From positions 310,001-374,000 of the forward strand of contig JAQFVV010000043.1 of assembly GCA_028023455.1 (NCBI GenBank): a DNA stretch of 64,000 nt, in the 5' to 3' direction. The stretch comes from Epiperipatus broadwayi. Lineage: Eukaryota > Onychophora > Udeonychophora > Euonychophora > Peripatidae. The position numbers were made by a program, and so were the translations under genes. Under the pieces are notes generated by a model. The model saw only the letters and a list, made by a program, of their open reading frames with translations. It ran no database searches and had not been told where the DNA came from. This document shows positions 35,023-48,100 of the stretch, in pieces; positions within the stretch are counted from its first letter, which is position 1; every line of letters begins with the position of its first letter.

Positions 35023-36659
35023 ATGAATAATCACATAATAGTAAAGGCTGCAAAAATAAGAATTATTATATTATATCAAAATTAGAAGAAAAATAATTTC
35101 TCTTCTATCAAACAAAAGTTTTACTATTTATGAACTTATTAATCCCAAAGTGTATATTATTTTTAAAACACAGAGTTTCAAAGAAAATACATTTTCTGAA
35201 AATATTTTTAAAATGTTGTATGATCTTTTAAAGATAGTGTACACATATTATATTTATAATAACTTTACTTTGGTGGAGAAAATTTGTATTTGAATAGCTT
35301 AATAATTAATATGCAATCTTAAACAAATATTTTACGTACATTTCTAATATATTTTAACAACTGCTTTGACGTTAGGGGTCATCTTTCTCACTATAAATTT
35401 TTTATCAAATCAACTTCTTACTGTAAAGTCTGTCAATGAAAAAATATCAAAATGAAATGTTAAAAAATAACAGTATAACAGTCCATGTAAATAAAATAGA
35501 TTTTGTAATCTTTTAGAATAGCGGTGTTGGGTCGGCAATTGAAATTTCAGTTGATTACAATTGCAGTTATTTTGATTCTACACTAGAGCGATCTACTGTG
35601 ATATTGAATAATTAATGGCACTAGATGGTATTATGATGCTATATTATCCTTATTTGCAGATTGACTGCTTTCTAGTTTTTGTCTTCATTAGTGAAGTTGC
35701 TCTTTTTCCAGGCTAATAAATTTCAATTCCTTAAGTTTAAAATCTGTCTAATTCAAATGCTTACTTATATAGATCTGAGACCAGATCAGTTTCTATTGTC
35801 TAGAAAGGTTGACGCCATCAACGTTATCATATGACTTCTTATGTGCGTGCTCATAAGCTCTTGTAAACTTAGTATCAATCAAGCTTATGATGGCCAAAGC
35901 GCGGAGTCCCAAAAATCTTCAAATTGCAGATCCAGATTAGTATTTGATAGAGACTTTTTTATTTAACTACTTACAATAACAGACCACTTGCCAAAAACAT
36001 AAGAGAACATGAAATGGAGAAAGAAGTCTAATATTAAATGGGACATTAATAGATTTGGAAAGTGAACATTGACTCAATGGAGTCCAGATAATATCTCCTG
36101 ATACCTATTTTTCTGGAATCTGATTTCACTAGTGAACATGAGGCATCAAGACTGCAGACATTCTTTATTCCTTCAAGCTAAAAGTGTGAAATTAAAAAAA
36201 AAAAAAACATAAGGCTTCATATATAAACTAACACTTGCATAGTTATATAGATCTGATATTAGATGTTTTTATATATATTTTGGCTCTAGGATAAGGTGAA
36301 GATAAATCACATTGGAAGCATATGACTAAGCATTTGAGAGTTTATGTGTTGTTATTATTGGTATTATTCTTTTTAACCTTCTAATTGCAGGATAGGAGAG
36401 GCCTGCAGTTGTTAAAGAACTAAGTCTCAGAAATATATTGAAACGAACTTACTAGACGTCTAATTTGTGGGAGGGTAATTATAGAAGGAAAGCTAGCATG
36501 GGGAAGACTTAGGATGGAGAATGTCCTGTTAATTGATTTTATAGAGACTGCTGAAAAACTGTGTTACCTGCCAATCTATGAATTCAAGAGACCAGAGAAG
36601 AAAAGAAATTATTTTTGTAATACTACATGTAAACAAACAACATTGGTGACAGATATAAA

Positions 36660-36660
<1 letters not shown>

Positions 36661-36691
<31 letters not shown>

Positions 36692-36692
36692 G
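36661..36692. repeat. CA/TA microsatellite
   Basis: About ten CA units are followed by TA units. Confidence 0.9.
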
Positions 36693-36832
36693 AGAGTGTG
36701 TATTGTTTTATCAGTGCATCTGAGCATTCACTACACCATTCTTGGCAAGTTAGGGACAAGTTTCTGTCCACTTTTAATACTTCATGAAGGATTATGCTAT
36801 CATTGCATGATAATATTCATTGGAAGTTTTTA

Positions 36833-37290
36833 TTTTTATCAGTGCATCATTAATTTTGACCTTAATCCTATCACAATCATCCATTAGATTAGAAGTTAGA
36901 GCAACCTCCCACACTATAGATACATATAGAAGGTATGCTTTTTCAAGTAAGGTATGTACCACATGTTGCAATTTAACTTCATAAATACATAATTTTTTTA
37001 GATTCTGAGACTTAACTACACACACACATATATAAATAGATTTTAAACTTGTATTCGATCACGTGTGATCGAAAAGAATTTTAAAATGTATTTAAATACA
37101 TATATGAAGTTTTTAGTATTTCTAAAATTTATGTGTATATAAAGTTAGATTGTAATATGTGGTATATGCGTTACTTGAAAAAGTGTACCTTCTATATGTA
37201 TCTATAATGTGGGAGGTTGGTTTGACTTCTGGACTGATGGATGGCTATGATAGGATTGAGCTAAAGATGAATGATGCATGGATAAAACAA
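36833..37290. mobile_element. foldback/MITE with about 133-bp arms
   Basis: The arms at 36833-36966 and 37155-37290 are inverted copies with scattered differences (shared run tagatacatatagaaggta). The interior is AT-rich. The right arm ends 200 bases before the acceptor of the next WD40 exon. Confidence 0.85.
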
Positions 37291-37486
37291 AAAATCATGT
37301 TTACATATGAACATATGAATGCAAATTTATTCAGCAATATATTTTTTGTAACCGTAATCCATTCTTATATTAAAAATCATATATAAGTGATCATAATTTA
37401 TGTAGTAATTAAAAATCCATTGTCTTTCAATATAATACTTTTAAAAAAAAATTTCTTATAAATTTTATCTCTTTTTTTACATATAG

Positions 37487-37611
37487 GAATACTTTGCGAG
37501 GTCACAGTTATCCAGTTGACAAATTTTATTTATCAGAGAATGGGGAGCGCTGTCTAAGTTTTGACTCTACTGGAAGAGATCGGACTTTAAGACTGTGGAA
37601 TGTATTAAAAG
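37487..37611 (+). CDS. WD40 exon
   Basis: The acceptor acatatag ends at 37486 and the donor GGTAATTC follows at 37612. It enters in phase 2 and leaves in phase 1. It encodes RNTLRGHSYPVDKFYLSENG, with the conserved GH dipeptide of a WD40 repeat. SFDSTGRDRTLRLWNVLKG follows, the D-x-T-x-(R/K)-(L/V)-W strand c/d. This is the most canonical WD repeat in the window. Confidence 0.9.
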
Positions 37612-38039
37612 GTAATTCCTAATAGTATGAGAAAAATGAAGTATTGATTTGTGAAATTACTTATTAAAATTATTTGATACTGTTAATTTTTTTCCCCAGA
37701 ATGATCCATTTCATATTTATTATCACAATCCTTTTGATGATCGAGTTGGTCCAACTTATTTTTTATCATCAACCTTCCTAAATATCATAATATGATCATA
37801 ATAAGGTGATTCCAACCTTATTACCAAATAAAAATTCACATTTAATTCCATAAGAGTTAGCGTTCAGTAGTCCGTCCCCCCCTATTGTCCCATTCATCCT
37901 CAGAAATGTTTGACAGCACCACAAATTCAAAATTATTAGTACTATACAATAACACGAACAATTTGGATTATTGTTTTTTAAAAAATTGTTTTTATATTGT
38001 GAGATCTTTTCCAGTCTTTAATTCAATTTCTTTCTAATC

Positions 38040-38780
38040 TCTGTTTGCAATGAATTGTTTGGGTGCTGGACTCATTGTTGCTAATGAATGATTCCAGGAA
38101 ACGAAGTATGTAATCTTTTTATTAGTAGATTCATTATTCTTAATGAATTATTCAAAGAGGCAGAATCTATCAATTATTTTATGACTTCACTATTACTATT
38201 AAAGCAAGATGCTGTCTCTATCACCAAAGGTGTTGTCTAATTTATATTTAATATATGTAGAATTTCATTCCGTTCTTCAGCCTTTCTTGTAAGTACTTTC
38301 ATGTTTCTCTATTATTGATTATTATTGTAATTGTTCTTTTACCAATCTGACTTTGCATTTATGTTTATCTAATCAGGATTTTTTCAATATATCCTTTACT
38401 ATTTTCATGTATGAGATTGACATTATGCCACACTGTCCAATTCCTTTACCAATTGCAATGGCATATATTCATTTTAAAGAACCCTCCGTAATTTAGTATG
38501 GTCAATTGAATCAAAGTTATTGTAATTAGTGAAGTACATGTTGTATTCTTATTACTATTCTCTGATCTTTTTAATTATTCTGTGTTCATCAACAATGATG
38601 TTTCTTGTTTGTTGATTTCTCCTGAAGCTCTCGATATCCATTTTTATGGTTGTTTCTTCGTAATAACACTTTTCTCAGATTTCTCTTTAATTATTTTTAT
38701 AACTTTCATCCATAGTTTAATTGTTCATCATTTGTTACATCTTAAATCTCTAATCAGATTATGATATATTCGTAAAAGCA
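38040..38780 (-). mobile_element. LINE reverse transcriptase remnant
   Basis: Minus-strand translation with stops gives NNFDSIDHTKLRRVL (the RT 'AFDS-(I/V)-DH-x-x-L' box, around 38480-38520). Near 38590-38650 it gives SRASGEINKQETSL. The family is uncertain; RTE is possible given the other copies. Confidence 0.45.
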
Positions 38781-40859
38781 ATAATAAGGTTTTCATATGT
38801 AAACTCAAAATTCATATATATATATATTTGTTTTACTATCTGTTTCCAGTTATGTTTTTTCTGAGAAAATTGAAATCTTCTATCATCTGATAACATGAAT
38901 GTAATTTATTTGATTTCTGGGGAATTTATGCAGACGTATTTATATATATAGTTGCAAAAATTTGCTAGTTTATTCTTCTGTTTTCTTTTATTTCTGTTTG
39001 ATCTACATCATTTCTTTCCTTTTTATTTGTCTGCAAGTTTTGAAAATTTTTTTCTGAATCTAAACATAAAACTTTTCATTTATATTTTCCATTTGCTTTA
39101 ATTGCTGATGAAAAGCTTTGTATTTTATAAATGGCCACAAAATCAATTTGAAATGAGTCAATCATTTTTTGGATTACGTCTAATATTTTTTCTGATTATA
39201 AAAGCTATACCATTTTTTTTTGTTATTCCTTTGTCTAATTAGGAAAGAGCATGATTCCTTAATTTAAAATCTCCTAGTCAGTCCTTTCTACTTTTATTGC
39301 TGGCCTTTAAAATATTATGAAAGGGATATATTTTACATTGTCACATTAAGCTTTACAAATTCATTTACAAGTTCTGATGATGATTTTCTTACAGATTGAA
39401 ATGTTCTTTACAAGCATAAACTTAACAACATCAAAAACTATGTGTCCAAGTTGTTTTAACCTAGTTAAATCATACAAGTTACCAGCATTGGGGAATATTT
39501 TACTTTTTGTCAATAGTGCTGAGAGAACTTACTATTTTTCTGGTTTTAGTGCACATGCATACATTTTAAAATAGTCTACAGGAATATTTTATAATTGATT
39601 TTTCCATCAATTTGATATTTTATTGTTGAAATGAGCACGATCAATGTCACCAACATTATATGTACCATACTGTCTATTATAATAGATATTAGTAATAAAA
39701 TGTTAAGAAACAAATAAATAGAAGACAAAACAAAATATAAGTACTGTAATAATACTGCTGCAAATTCTTCATTTGAAAGATTGTTAGTGAAGTATCAATG
39801 AAATTTATTTATAGTTCTACATTAGTCTGTGTCTTTTATCTAGCTAAACTGTCAAGTGTTTTTAGGAAAGTTTTAATTTTATTTATACCTTCAATTATCA
39901 GTAAGGACACATGAGTTAATATGGAACATAATATTTTGAATAGTAGGATTTTTTTTTCTGCAAGAAGATTCTAACAGATAAATAAATAAATAAAACTTTT
40001 ACTGCCTTTTGCCTTTGCTGGAATAATCTAGTTGTTTACAGCAGCAGTTTAAATTCAATATCCCTGTATCTAAAGGTCATTGGTTTGATATCTAGGCCAC
40101 CAACACCATATCACTGGAAAGGTTGTATTTAATAACATCACTTGTATTATTATTAATAATCGAATATATTTTAAAGAGTATGGATAAAGTATAATTTTTT
40201 TTACTAAATCATTTAACATTTTAACTAGATGATGGAAATATTCTAACATGTAAGTACAAATATAATGCCATTACCATAAACCTCTGAACAATTAGTATAT
40301 ATTTGGATCAACTAAAGATACAATTAATAGATGAAATGGATTATATCAGCTAAGATATCAAAGATTTGTCAACTTTACATATTAACAATATATAAATTTT
40401 ATATTTTTTATTCTCAATAAATTTTATTAAAAACTTAGAAGGTAAAGTATGTACATATATGAACAGATAATTTTAAATTACAGTGGTATCTTTATACAAT
40501 TGCAGTCAGGAATGGAAAGGAATAGTGAGTTCTTCATATGTTGCAGCCATGATGTGTACTATGTTTTCTGATGAAGATTTAAAGGGGTAAGGCTCTTGTA
40601 AAGCTATTCAGATATAGAAATCACTTTTCACCTATCATCAAATTTACTCTTCGGTGTGAGAAGTTGATCCCTTCCCTTGATTTTAGAAAGCTTTCACATT
40701 ATGTATTTTTTTAAATTTGTGTAATCTCTATTTTAGCAGTAAAATAAATGATGTATTGAAGAACCTATAAACTAAAACAAGTAGATGAGTGTTATATTTT
40801 ACTGAATTGTTTTGCTTTCTGTATTAAATGTATTACTATTCATGATCATATCATCAGTT

Positions 40860-41065
40860 ACATAATGATTTTTAATAGCTCTTAACAAACTTTTACAAAT
40901 ATCCCTATCTCCAGATCGGTTTCTAGCTTTTGGCTTTCCTCAGTGAGGCAATCAAATGTCTAAATATTATAGCACCTCACTGAGGAAAGCCAAAAGCTAG
41001 AAACCGATCTGGGGATAGGGATATTCAGAAATGCTTGTTAAGAGCTATTAAAGCTCATTATATAA
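40860..41065. repeat. near-perfect palindrome containing FB1-like sequence
   Basis: The arms at about 40860-40950 and 40974-41065 are separated by about 23 bases. The inner part (atcggtttctagcttttggctt, read as agatcggtttctagctttt) is related to the FB1 segment ctagtttctagcttgtggctt. The outer part (ttaatagctcttaacaa) is not FB1. Confidence 0.9.
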
Positions 41066-41914
41066 CATTTGTAGTACAAGCTTATTAAATTAAGTCACAT
41101 GATGTACGACTTGATTTCTTTGAAATTATATTATCAGTTTTACTTTTGAAAAGAAAATTACTTAGAAATTTAATTTATATTTTATCACATTGTTTTTATT
41201 TGTTGTCTAAGTTACTTGTTTATATAAAGTTTATAAATTTATTAACATTTTAAAATTTTATTTAAATATCTGAGTTATGCTCTTTTTCCTAAAATTTTTT
41301 CATTTCGTGATCTCTTTAGAAAAGCACAATTTGAAAGCCTTCTTTCTGAACTTTATAATGCTTCGTTATTTAATTATGAAAAAAAAAATGCAATATTCTT
41401 CATCTCGGGAGCATTTTTTCTAAAGAGCGATGAGCATATTGTAGAACTTGGGTATAGTGTATTAAATCTCCAAATAAAGCTAGTACCAATCAACACTAAG
41501 AAAAAAACAGTATTGTCAAATTAATTAAATTGCTAGATCATATGAATTCTTAAAATTGATGCCTTATGTGTTAAAATTTTAAATCTGTCTATTAAAGTCT
41601 TTAAAATATCTTTTATTCTCCTATAGACTAACTTAAAGTTTTAATTCAAAACACTAAATGCAACTCTATTTACTCAACTAATCTTTACTATACAATATTT
41701 TTGAGAAATTTTAATTAGGGTTCAACATTCTAATTCATTTTTATTTGATTTACTATATTGCTTTTTCAAATATTGTTCTGTATTTTGATATTAACATTTT
41801 ATTGTAAATATATAATTATTTTTGCCAATACTAGATATAAAAACAATCATGTGCAAAATAAACAGATATAAAACGCAGTAGCAAAGAAAATGTTGTTATA
41901 GTCTTTTGATTCTC

Positions 41915-42115
41915 CCAAACATACATTAACACAAAGTTCACCGTAAGTGACGGTGTCCTCTGTGGCAGAATAAACATCCCATTTCTGTGCTGTAGCATAG
42001 AAATAGATGTCGCAGACAAGTAAATGGACTATTTCTATGCTTAACCATTGGAATAGAACGTTATATAGCGGCGCAGCCACTTAAACGGCCTATTTCTGTG
42101 CATTTGCATAGAAAT
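41915..42115. repeat. cluster of short direct and inverted repeats
   Basis: The phrases gactatttctatgctt and ggcctatttctgtgcatt recur about 80 bases apart, with gcatagaaat in inverted orientation (about 41994 and 42104). G+C is higher than in the flanks. It looks like the end of an unidentified element. Confidence 0.5.
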
Positions 42116-42682
42116 TACGCTCAGTTCGTTTGCCCAACTATAATGGGATTTAAATTTATTTCACATTGTGGGTAAAATTTCAGTAATCCTTATATTAAAT
42201 AATTAAAGGACATTGGCATATATTAGACTAGTACTAATGCTTTATTGCTTTTGTTTGTCTTCTCAGGCAAACAGAATATATCTATTATTAAAAAGCAGTC
42301 TTAAAGAAACATAAAAGTATAAAAAAAATCATATGAATATACTCTTTATGCTTTGAAGGATCAATTATGTGTAGATTTTCTCTAATTAACTTCCAATCAG
42401 AAGAAAAAACTTAATGATTTTTTTGACTCCACGTAAAGTATTAACAATAGTTAAAATTTGAGGTGAATATGTATTCTAACAATATTATGAATAAATTTTC
42501 AAACATTAATTAAAGAGCAGGTTGTATTTAAAATATCATTTTGCAAGCAATCTCACTGAAACAAAATGCTCTTTTGGCTATGTGTTCATAGTTTTGTCCT
42601 GCTCTTTTATAATAAATATAAGTTTTGCAAAAATTATAAAATCTACCCTTGTTTTAAGTAACAAAACAATTAGTCAAAATAT

Positions 42683-42722
42683 GAGTCATATATCACATGA
42701 TCCTATCTCTTAAGCTTGTAAG
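42683..42722 (+). repeat. short repeat shared with the 47 kb palindrome flank
   Basis: The segment gagtcatatatcacatgatc ... ctcttaagcttgtaa matches 47141-47178 immediately left of the large palindrome. Confidence 0.6.
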
Positions 42723-42857
42723 TTCAAAACAAAAAACAAACAAATCATCACACAATTCCAAATAGATAAAACATTTTTGAAAAACTAACTATTTATTCTA
42801 TTTCAGATCTGCCATTTTTTATACGCTTGAATCATCAATAGATAGATATTAGAAGTA

Positions 42858-43069
42858 ATGCTTATTAAATCCCTATCCAACACTATTGTATTCATATCTC
42901 AAGATTAGTTTCTGGCTTAAGACTTCTTTGGTGAAGAATATTGAACCTTAGATCCCCCAAAAATCCTGATGCAATAAGTCCAAGTTCAAAATTTCTCACT
43001 GATGAAGGCCTTAATCCAGAATCTTGTTTAGAGATATGAATAAGATAGCACTGAATTTAACAAGCATAG
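42858..43069. repeat. diverged FB1-like foldback
   Basis: The left arm (aatccctatccaacacta ... attagtttctggctta) and the right arm (ccttaatccagaatcttgtt ... agcactgaatttaacaag) are inverted copies. The central part resembles the FB1 middle (aaccttagatcc, ctcactgatgaaggcc). It is an old copy. Confidence 0.6.
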
Positions 43070-43107
43070 TATTTCTTGATTACCTAAATTTACAATAGGT
43101 GGCAGAA

Positions 43108-43580
43108 CTGAAGTGAAATGAGCAAAGGAAAGTAGTCTACTGTTTAAGACTTGAATAGGATCGTCAGCAACAAGGGAATATGCACATAAGTGAAGAAATG
43201 TGGCCAATTTAGTTTGCAAGTTATGTAAGGAAGACATGGAAAATAACAGGCATCTGCTAATTGAATGTAAATACTTACAACCAGAAGAAGTACAAATAAT
43301 GAAGTTGTGAGAGAATAATATAAACTGATTGTACAGAAAGTGGGTTGTGATCTTTATGTTGGGTTTGGAAAAAGATAGAGGTGGATCTATATATAAAGGC
43401 CATGGAGTAGATAAAGCTGATGTTGTGGAAATGTGATAGAGCAGGATAGAGAAGAATATGGGAAAAATTTAAGGTGAGGAATGGAAAGTAAGGTGGCTAA
43501 CAAGTTTTTCTGGGCATAGTGGCTGAGAGATTTCTGACTTGAATAAAGGAGTAGCCACATCACATCATATCAAATACTGT
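43108..43580 (+). mobile_element. 5'-truncated LINE tail, same family as 19985-21350
   Basis: Nucleotide similarity to 20905-21350 is clear (ggaaagtagt, aagttatgtaaggaaga, gggtttggaaaaagata, gctgagagatttctgact). The zinc-knuckle region is present but frameshifted. Confidence 0.75.
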
Positions 43581-44694
43581 ATTATTTGTCAGGCAAATAA
43601 TAAACTTTTAAGATAATTAATTGGGGGGGGGTGTACTTTTTGCAGATAATATTTAAAAATACTGTTTAATTAAGATAATCAGCCAACTTATTTTTTTCAC
43701 AAACTGATCAACATAAATATCTGGAAATATGTTAAATTTATACTCAAATTCGTTGATACGAGGACTTTATAGATTGTTTTTATCATTTCTATAAAACAAA
43801 ATAGTTTAATTTACTAAATTTTGAAACAGTTTTCTGATAATGATTTGAAAGAAGAAAAGTTATTTAGTTAATTTTCCTTTCTCTTTTTGTTATTTTATTT
43901 AGGTTTTATATTAAATGCTTTCTAATAGTTTCTAATACTGTTTTCTTATTGACGTCTATACTTATCAATATATAACTTTTCTAAACTATAACTATTCACT
44001 TAGCGTGTTCATTCAGCCTTTTACTTCATATCTGTTGATATCAACATTCACGTAGTGAGAATAAATGTTAAGCGTATATGTGCCAATTTGATATTGGTAA
44101 AGCAGTAATCTCTTGAATGAATTTGAAGATTAATATTCTAGTTTAAACCAACAAAAGTCATTTCATGTTTTATTACTCTTCAGTATATTGTCTTTGTCAT
44201 TAAAATTTAGCATACTAATAAGATTAATACTCTTTGATTCTCTGCATTCTTTATATAATCATGAAGAGATCATTTCTTATAATTATAGAAATATTATCTT
44301 AGTTTTTGCAATAAAAGATGTTTCAAAAATCAGGAGTATCATTTCTGGAAAGCTATTTGGGCTTATTCTTTGCAAATTTAACTTTATTCTGAATCTTACA
44401 TTCTATTGCTACTATTAATCACTAATATATGGCTATAGGAAGATATGATTTTTGTAGTAAACTTTGATCATTGCATCACCACAACTTAAAGATAAGAATG
44501 GTACTTCAGTGTATTTGAAGATTGTGTGAAAAAATAAAACACATCAGTAACGGTTAGAGGACCATTAAGAGGTATGCTGCATTTTAACTTTTTCTCCAGG
44601 AAACTTTTCTTTCTGAAAAATGTCAACACCCTTCCTAATTCTATCCTTAGCCATATCTTTTTAATGAAAACAACCAATTTACACTGCTTTAAAC

Positions 44695-45118
44695 GATCCA
44701 CCACTCTCCACACTATCTCATAACACTGATACACTTGAACACATATATGTTGAAAAGATAAATAATCACCAATATATGTATTTCATGCTAAACCAGCAAT
44801 CATCAGTTGGTCCAGATTACCATCTCTACACATATATGCTATAAGTGCTCAGATATATATTAAGATAGCCAAACCTCATACTTTAATGGACAGGCTTCAA
44901 TCTACTCCACACTCTGGACCAACTGATGATTGCTGGTTTAGCATGAAATACCTATATTGGTGATTATTTATCTTTTAAATATATATATGTGTTCAAGTGT
45001 ATCAGTGTTATGAGATAGTGTGGAGAGTGGTGGGTCGTGTGAAAGTTTGTGCTTATATACCCTATACATTACATATATAGACAGGTATATAATAAGCCTG
45101 TGTGTTTCAGTTATTGCT
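44695..45118. repeat. FB2 foldback with long right arm
   Basis: The left arm 44695-44818 (ccaccactctccacactatc ... catcagttggtccag) is repeated inverted at 44914-45037. The right side then continues to gtttcagttattg, the inverted outer end of FB2. FB2 therefore also exists in foldback form, like FB1. Confidence 0.85.
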
Positions 45119-46218
45119 TTAAAATGTTTTTTGAGATCATATTTATAACATAAACGGGTTCTGCTTCTGCCATCAAATCTAAACTAAAGTTTACCGTAAA
45201 ATATGTTGGGGGGGGGGGGGATACAAAGCTGTTTATTTATTTCACACATCTAAATCAACAAAAATGTGATTTTTAAACTCCTTTACTTAACTGAGACATT
45301 CTATTTGATTCTTTGTTTATTTGGGTGAAATCTTGGAATTGATTTTTATCATACTTCTATCCAATGGATTTTTTTCCAAATTTTCTATAGTCCACCTTAA
45401 CAATGTTGGTGCGCTAAATTTCAGAACACATTGATATTGATTCACTAAGTTTTCAGTAATGCGCAATAGATGGTGGTGTCTTTAAAAAAAAAAAATTGCT
45501 TTCATTGAATTCATGATTTAATTTATTAAAAAGTATTTATAGTTGGCATGTCTTACTTAACTTCCTCTTGAGTAAGACTAGAAATATGATTTCTAAATTC
45601 TTACCCTTCTAAGTAAAGTAACTAACCCCACTGTGGATCAATTTCTAAACTAATTTTAATGACAGAACACTATAATTCTGATAATATAGATTCACATTGT
45701 TATACGTTATACTAATATACTATAAATACGTATACATTCAATTGCTCTATACACAATTCCTTAGACATTTTCCAGGAAATATTATTCCATTGCTTAATCA
45801 TACTTAATAGTTATTTAAAGTCACTATTTATTCAATATCATGACAAATATCTTTATTTCGGTAGGTCCCTGAAGTGCAGTAAATCATAATAAGATCAGGG
45901 TGATCTATTTAAACCCTAGTCAACTTGAATGCCTTCAGGAGCTGAGATCCTGGATTTGGAAACAAATTCCGACTGGTTTCTTCTGATGCTTCATATTGGT
46001 CTGCAAACCAGTTGCTCGAACTCATAAGGGGGGGGGGGGGAGCAGTTCCTTTCCCCCCTGCTTAAATAGTTTTTCTTTCCTTTTTTGTTTTCTGGAGTGA
46101 TCTATTAAAGTTTTTTAAAATGTAGATTTTACTTTTTAGTTTCTTCTCATTATTTAATTAATGTTTTAATTTATTTTGCTTTATCACAATTGAAATAAAA
46201 TACTAGTTTTCTACTTCT

Positions 46219-46325
46219 AGCTTGCGCTTTACGCAAAAAAGTGAAGCTTGTCTCAATCTTCTTACAAGTTATATGGCTAAAGAAGATTGAGACAAGCTTC
46301 ACTTTTTTGCGGTAAAGCGCAAGCT
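46219..46325. repeat. near-perfect hairpin, 43-45-bp arms, 19-bp loop
   Basis: The arms at 46219-46261 and 46281-46325 pair except for one small bulge (ttacgc against gcggtaa). The stem carries gcttgcgcttta and gtgaagcttgtctcaa. Confidence 0.92.
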
Positions 46326-47180
46326 AAATTATTTACTTCATCACATAACTAGTTTTACTCTCTAGTTTTAGTAAACGTAAATTTTAGTATTAATTTAAAC
46401 ATACATTTTAATGTTTCTTAATAGATATTAAAATAGAAAGGAGAATGAAATTTTAATATCTATTGATTGTTTAATTAAAATTAAAAAAATACTATCATAA
46501 ACAAAAAAAATCTTATAAATTATTTTTTCAATATTTAAAAAGCTGTCTTTAATTTGATATCTACATGGATTATTAATTAAACTTTTCCTCGTAAATGTTA
46601 ATGATGTATTATTTGAAATCAAAATATACAAATAAAATTAAATTTCTGTTCTATTCTTCATTTCTGTGAATGGAAAGTATGTCACATTTATGTTTGCTTA
46701 AAGGATTTCAATTGACATAACACTGGCATGCATTCATTTTGAAAATCTAAAGATTTTCCTTTTTTTTTTGCATCCAGTATTGATATGAAATTCATAATTG
46801 ACATTAGTTTTCCACTGGGATATTGTGATATTTCAACTATACATTTCACGATGACTGATGAAGAATTTTTTAGATCTTGTTGACATATAATTTCATGAGA
46901 TTTAATTTTCATATATATATATTTTTAAAATCAAAATTATAAATGAGATAATAAGAATTAAAATGTCTATTAATAAATTTAGGAGATTCATTTTTGTTTC
47001 ATTTTCTGTTTGAAAAGAGAGAATAAAATGCAGTGAAGCCACAAACCAGCTAACCAAAAAAAAAAAAAAAAACTTAAATAAACAGAAAAAATAAATAAAT
47101 AAACAAATAATAAAAACATGGAAATTTATCAAAATAAGAGTCATAGATCACATGACCCTATCTCTTAAGCTTGTAAATTA

Positions 47181-47770
47181 TAAACAATGAGGATTGCCAA
47201 TTCCTTTACCAGCTTTATGGTAAATGCTTAGCCAGAACCAACACTTAAAATATCTCTGTCAGGACCCCCCCCCCAAACCCCGACCATGATTTCATGCTTT
47301 GGCACTCCTCAGAGAGGTGTCAGCGCAGGTTCAGACCCTAGATCTAAAAATACCAACCCAAAGCCAAGCACTCATCTAAAAGTTATCTATTGAGTGGAAA
47401 ATCTGAAATTTTCAGACATCTACATGTCTTCAAACCCAGCTATCCAACTCAAATAGTTATATGGGGCTGATAGATCTTCGGCCATACCATGTAGCTATTT
47501 GAGTTGGATAGCTGGGTTTGAAGACATGTAGATGTCTGAAAATTTCAGATTTTCCACTCAATAGATAACTTTTAGTTAAATGCTGGCTTTGGGTTAGTAT
47601 TTTTAGATCTAGTGTCTGAACCTACCCTGACACCTCTCTGAGGAGTGCCAAAGCATGAAACCATGGTCGGGGTTTGGGGGGGGGGGTTCCTGTGAGAGAT
47701 ATTTTAAGTGCTGGCTCTGGCTAAGCATTTACCATAAAGCTTGTAGAGGAATTGGCACTCCTCATTGTTT
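47181..47770. repeat. giant palindrome, arms about 287 bp
   Basis: The left arm (47181-47467) and right arm (47481-47770) are inverted copies with few differences, around a 13-base loop. A C-run (about 47266-47275) in the left arm faces a G-run (about 47675-47684) in the right arm. The left flank is the short repeat also seen at 42683. Confidence 0.95.
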
Positions 47771-48100
47771 ATGGAAATTTATAAGTTATTAAATTTTATG
47801 AATCTCCATACAAGGTAGCCATTTTGTTTTCTTGGTGAATTTAACGTTCTCAAATTTTAAAAGTAAATTTATTAAATCATGTTTTCTAAATGATTTAAAC
47901 GCATTTTAAATTGCATATAATATGTATCATTTCTTTAATAAAATGTAGTACAAGGAGCAATAAATACAAAAAAAGTCCTAAAGTACTTTCATTAAAGGAG
48001 GAAAAAAATTATTGATTTAATAAAGAAAAAAAAAGAAAATGATCATATATTTCAAAAGAATGAGTTATCGATCAGAGAAATTATAAAAAGAAATAATTAT

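Larger units (their letters stand above)
26045..37486 (+). other. intron, about 11.4 kb
   Basis: This phase 2 intron has donor GTAAGT and acceptor acatatag at 37486. It contains a direct duplication at 27125-27620, a foldback, R3/R4 fragments, a stack of nested elements at 29485-34480, an FB2 copy and a foldback at 36833-37290. I recognise nothing at 26645-27120, 27850-28825 and 35045-36650. Confidence 0.75.

Noticed and set aside
40020-40130. tRNA-like phrase with ggtttgatatctaggcc
   Set aside because: It resembles a B box only; acceptor and anticodon stems do not form.
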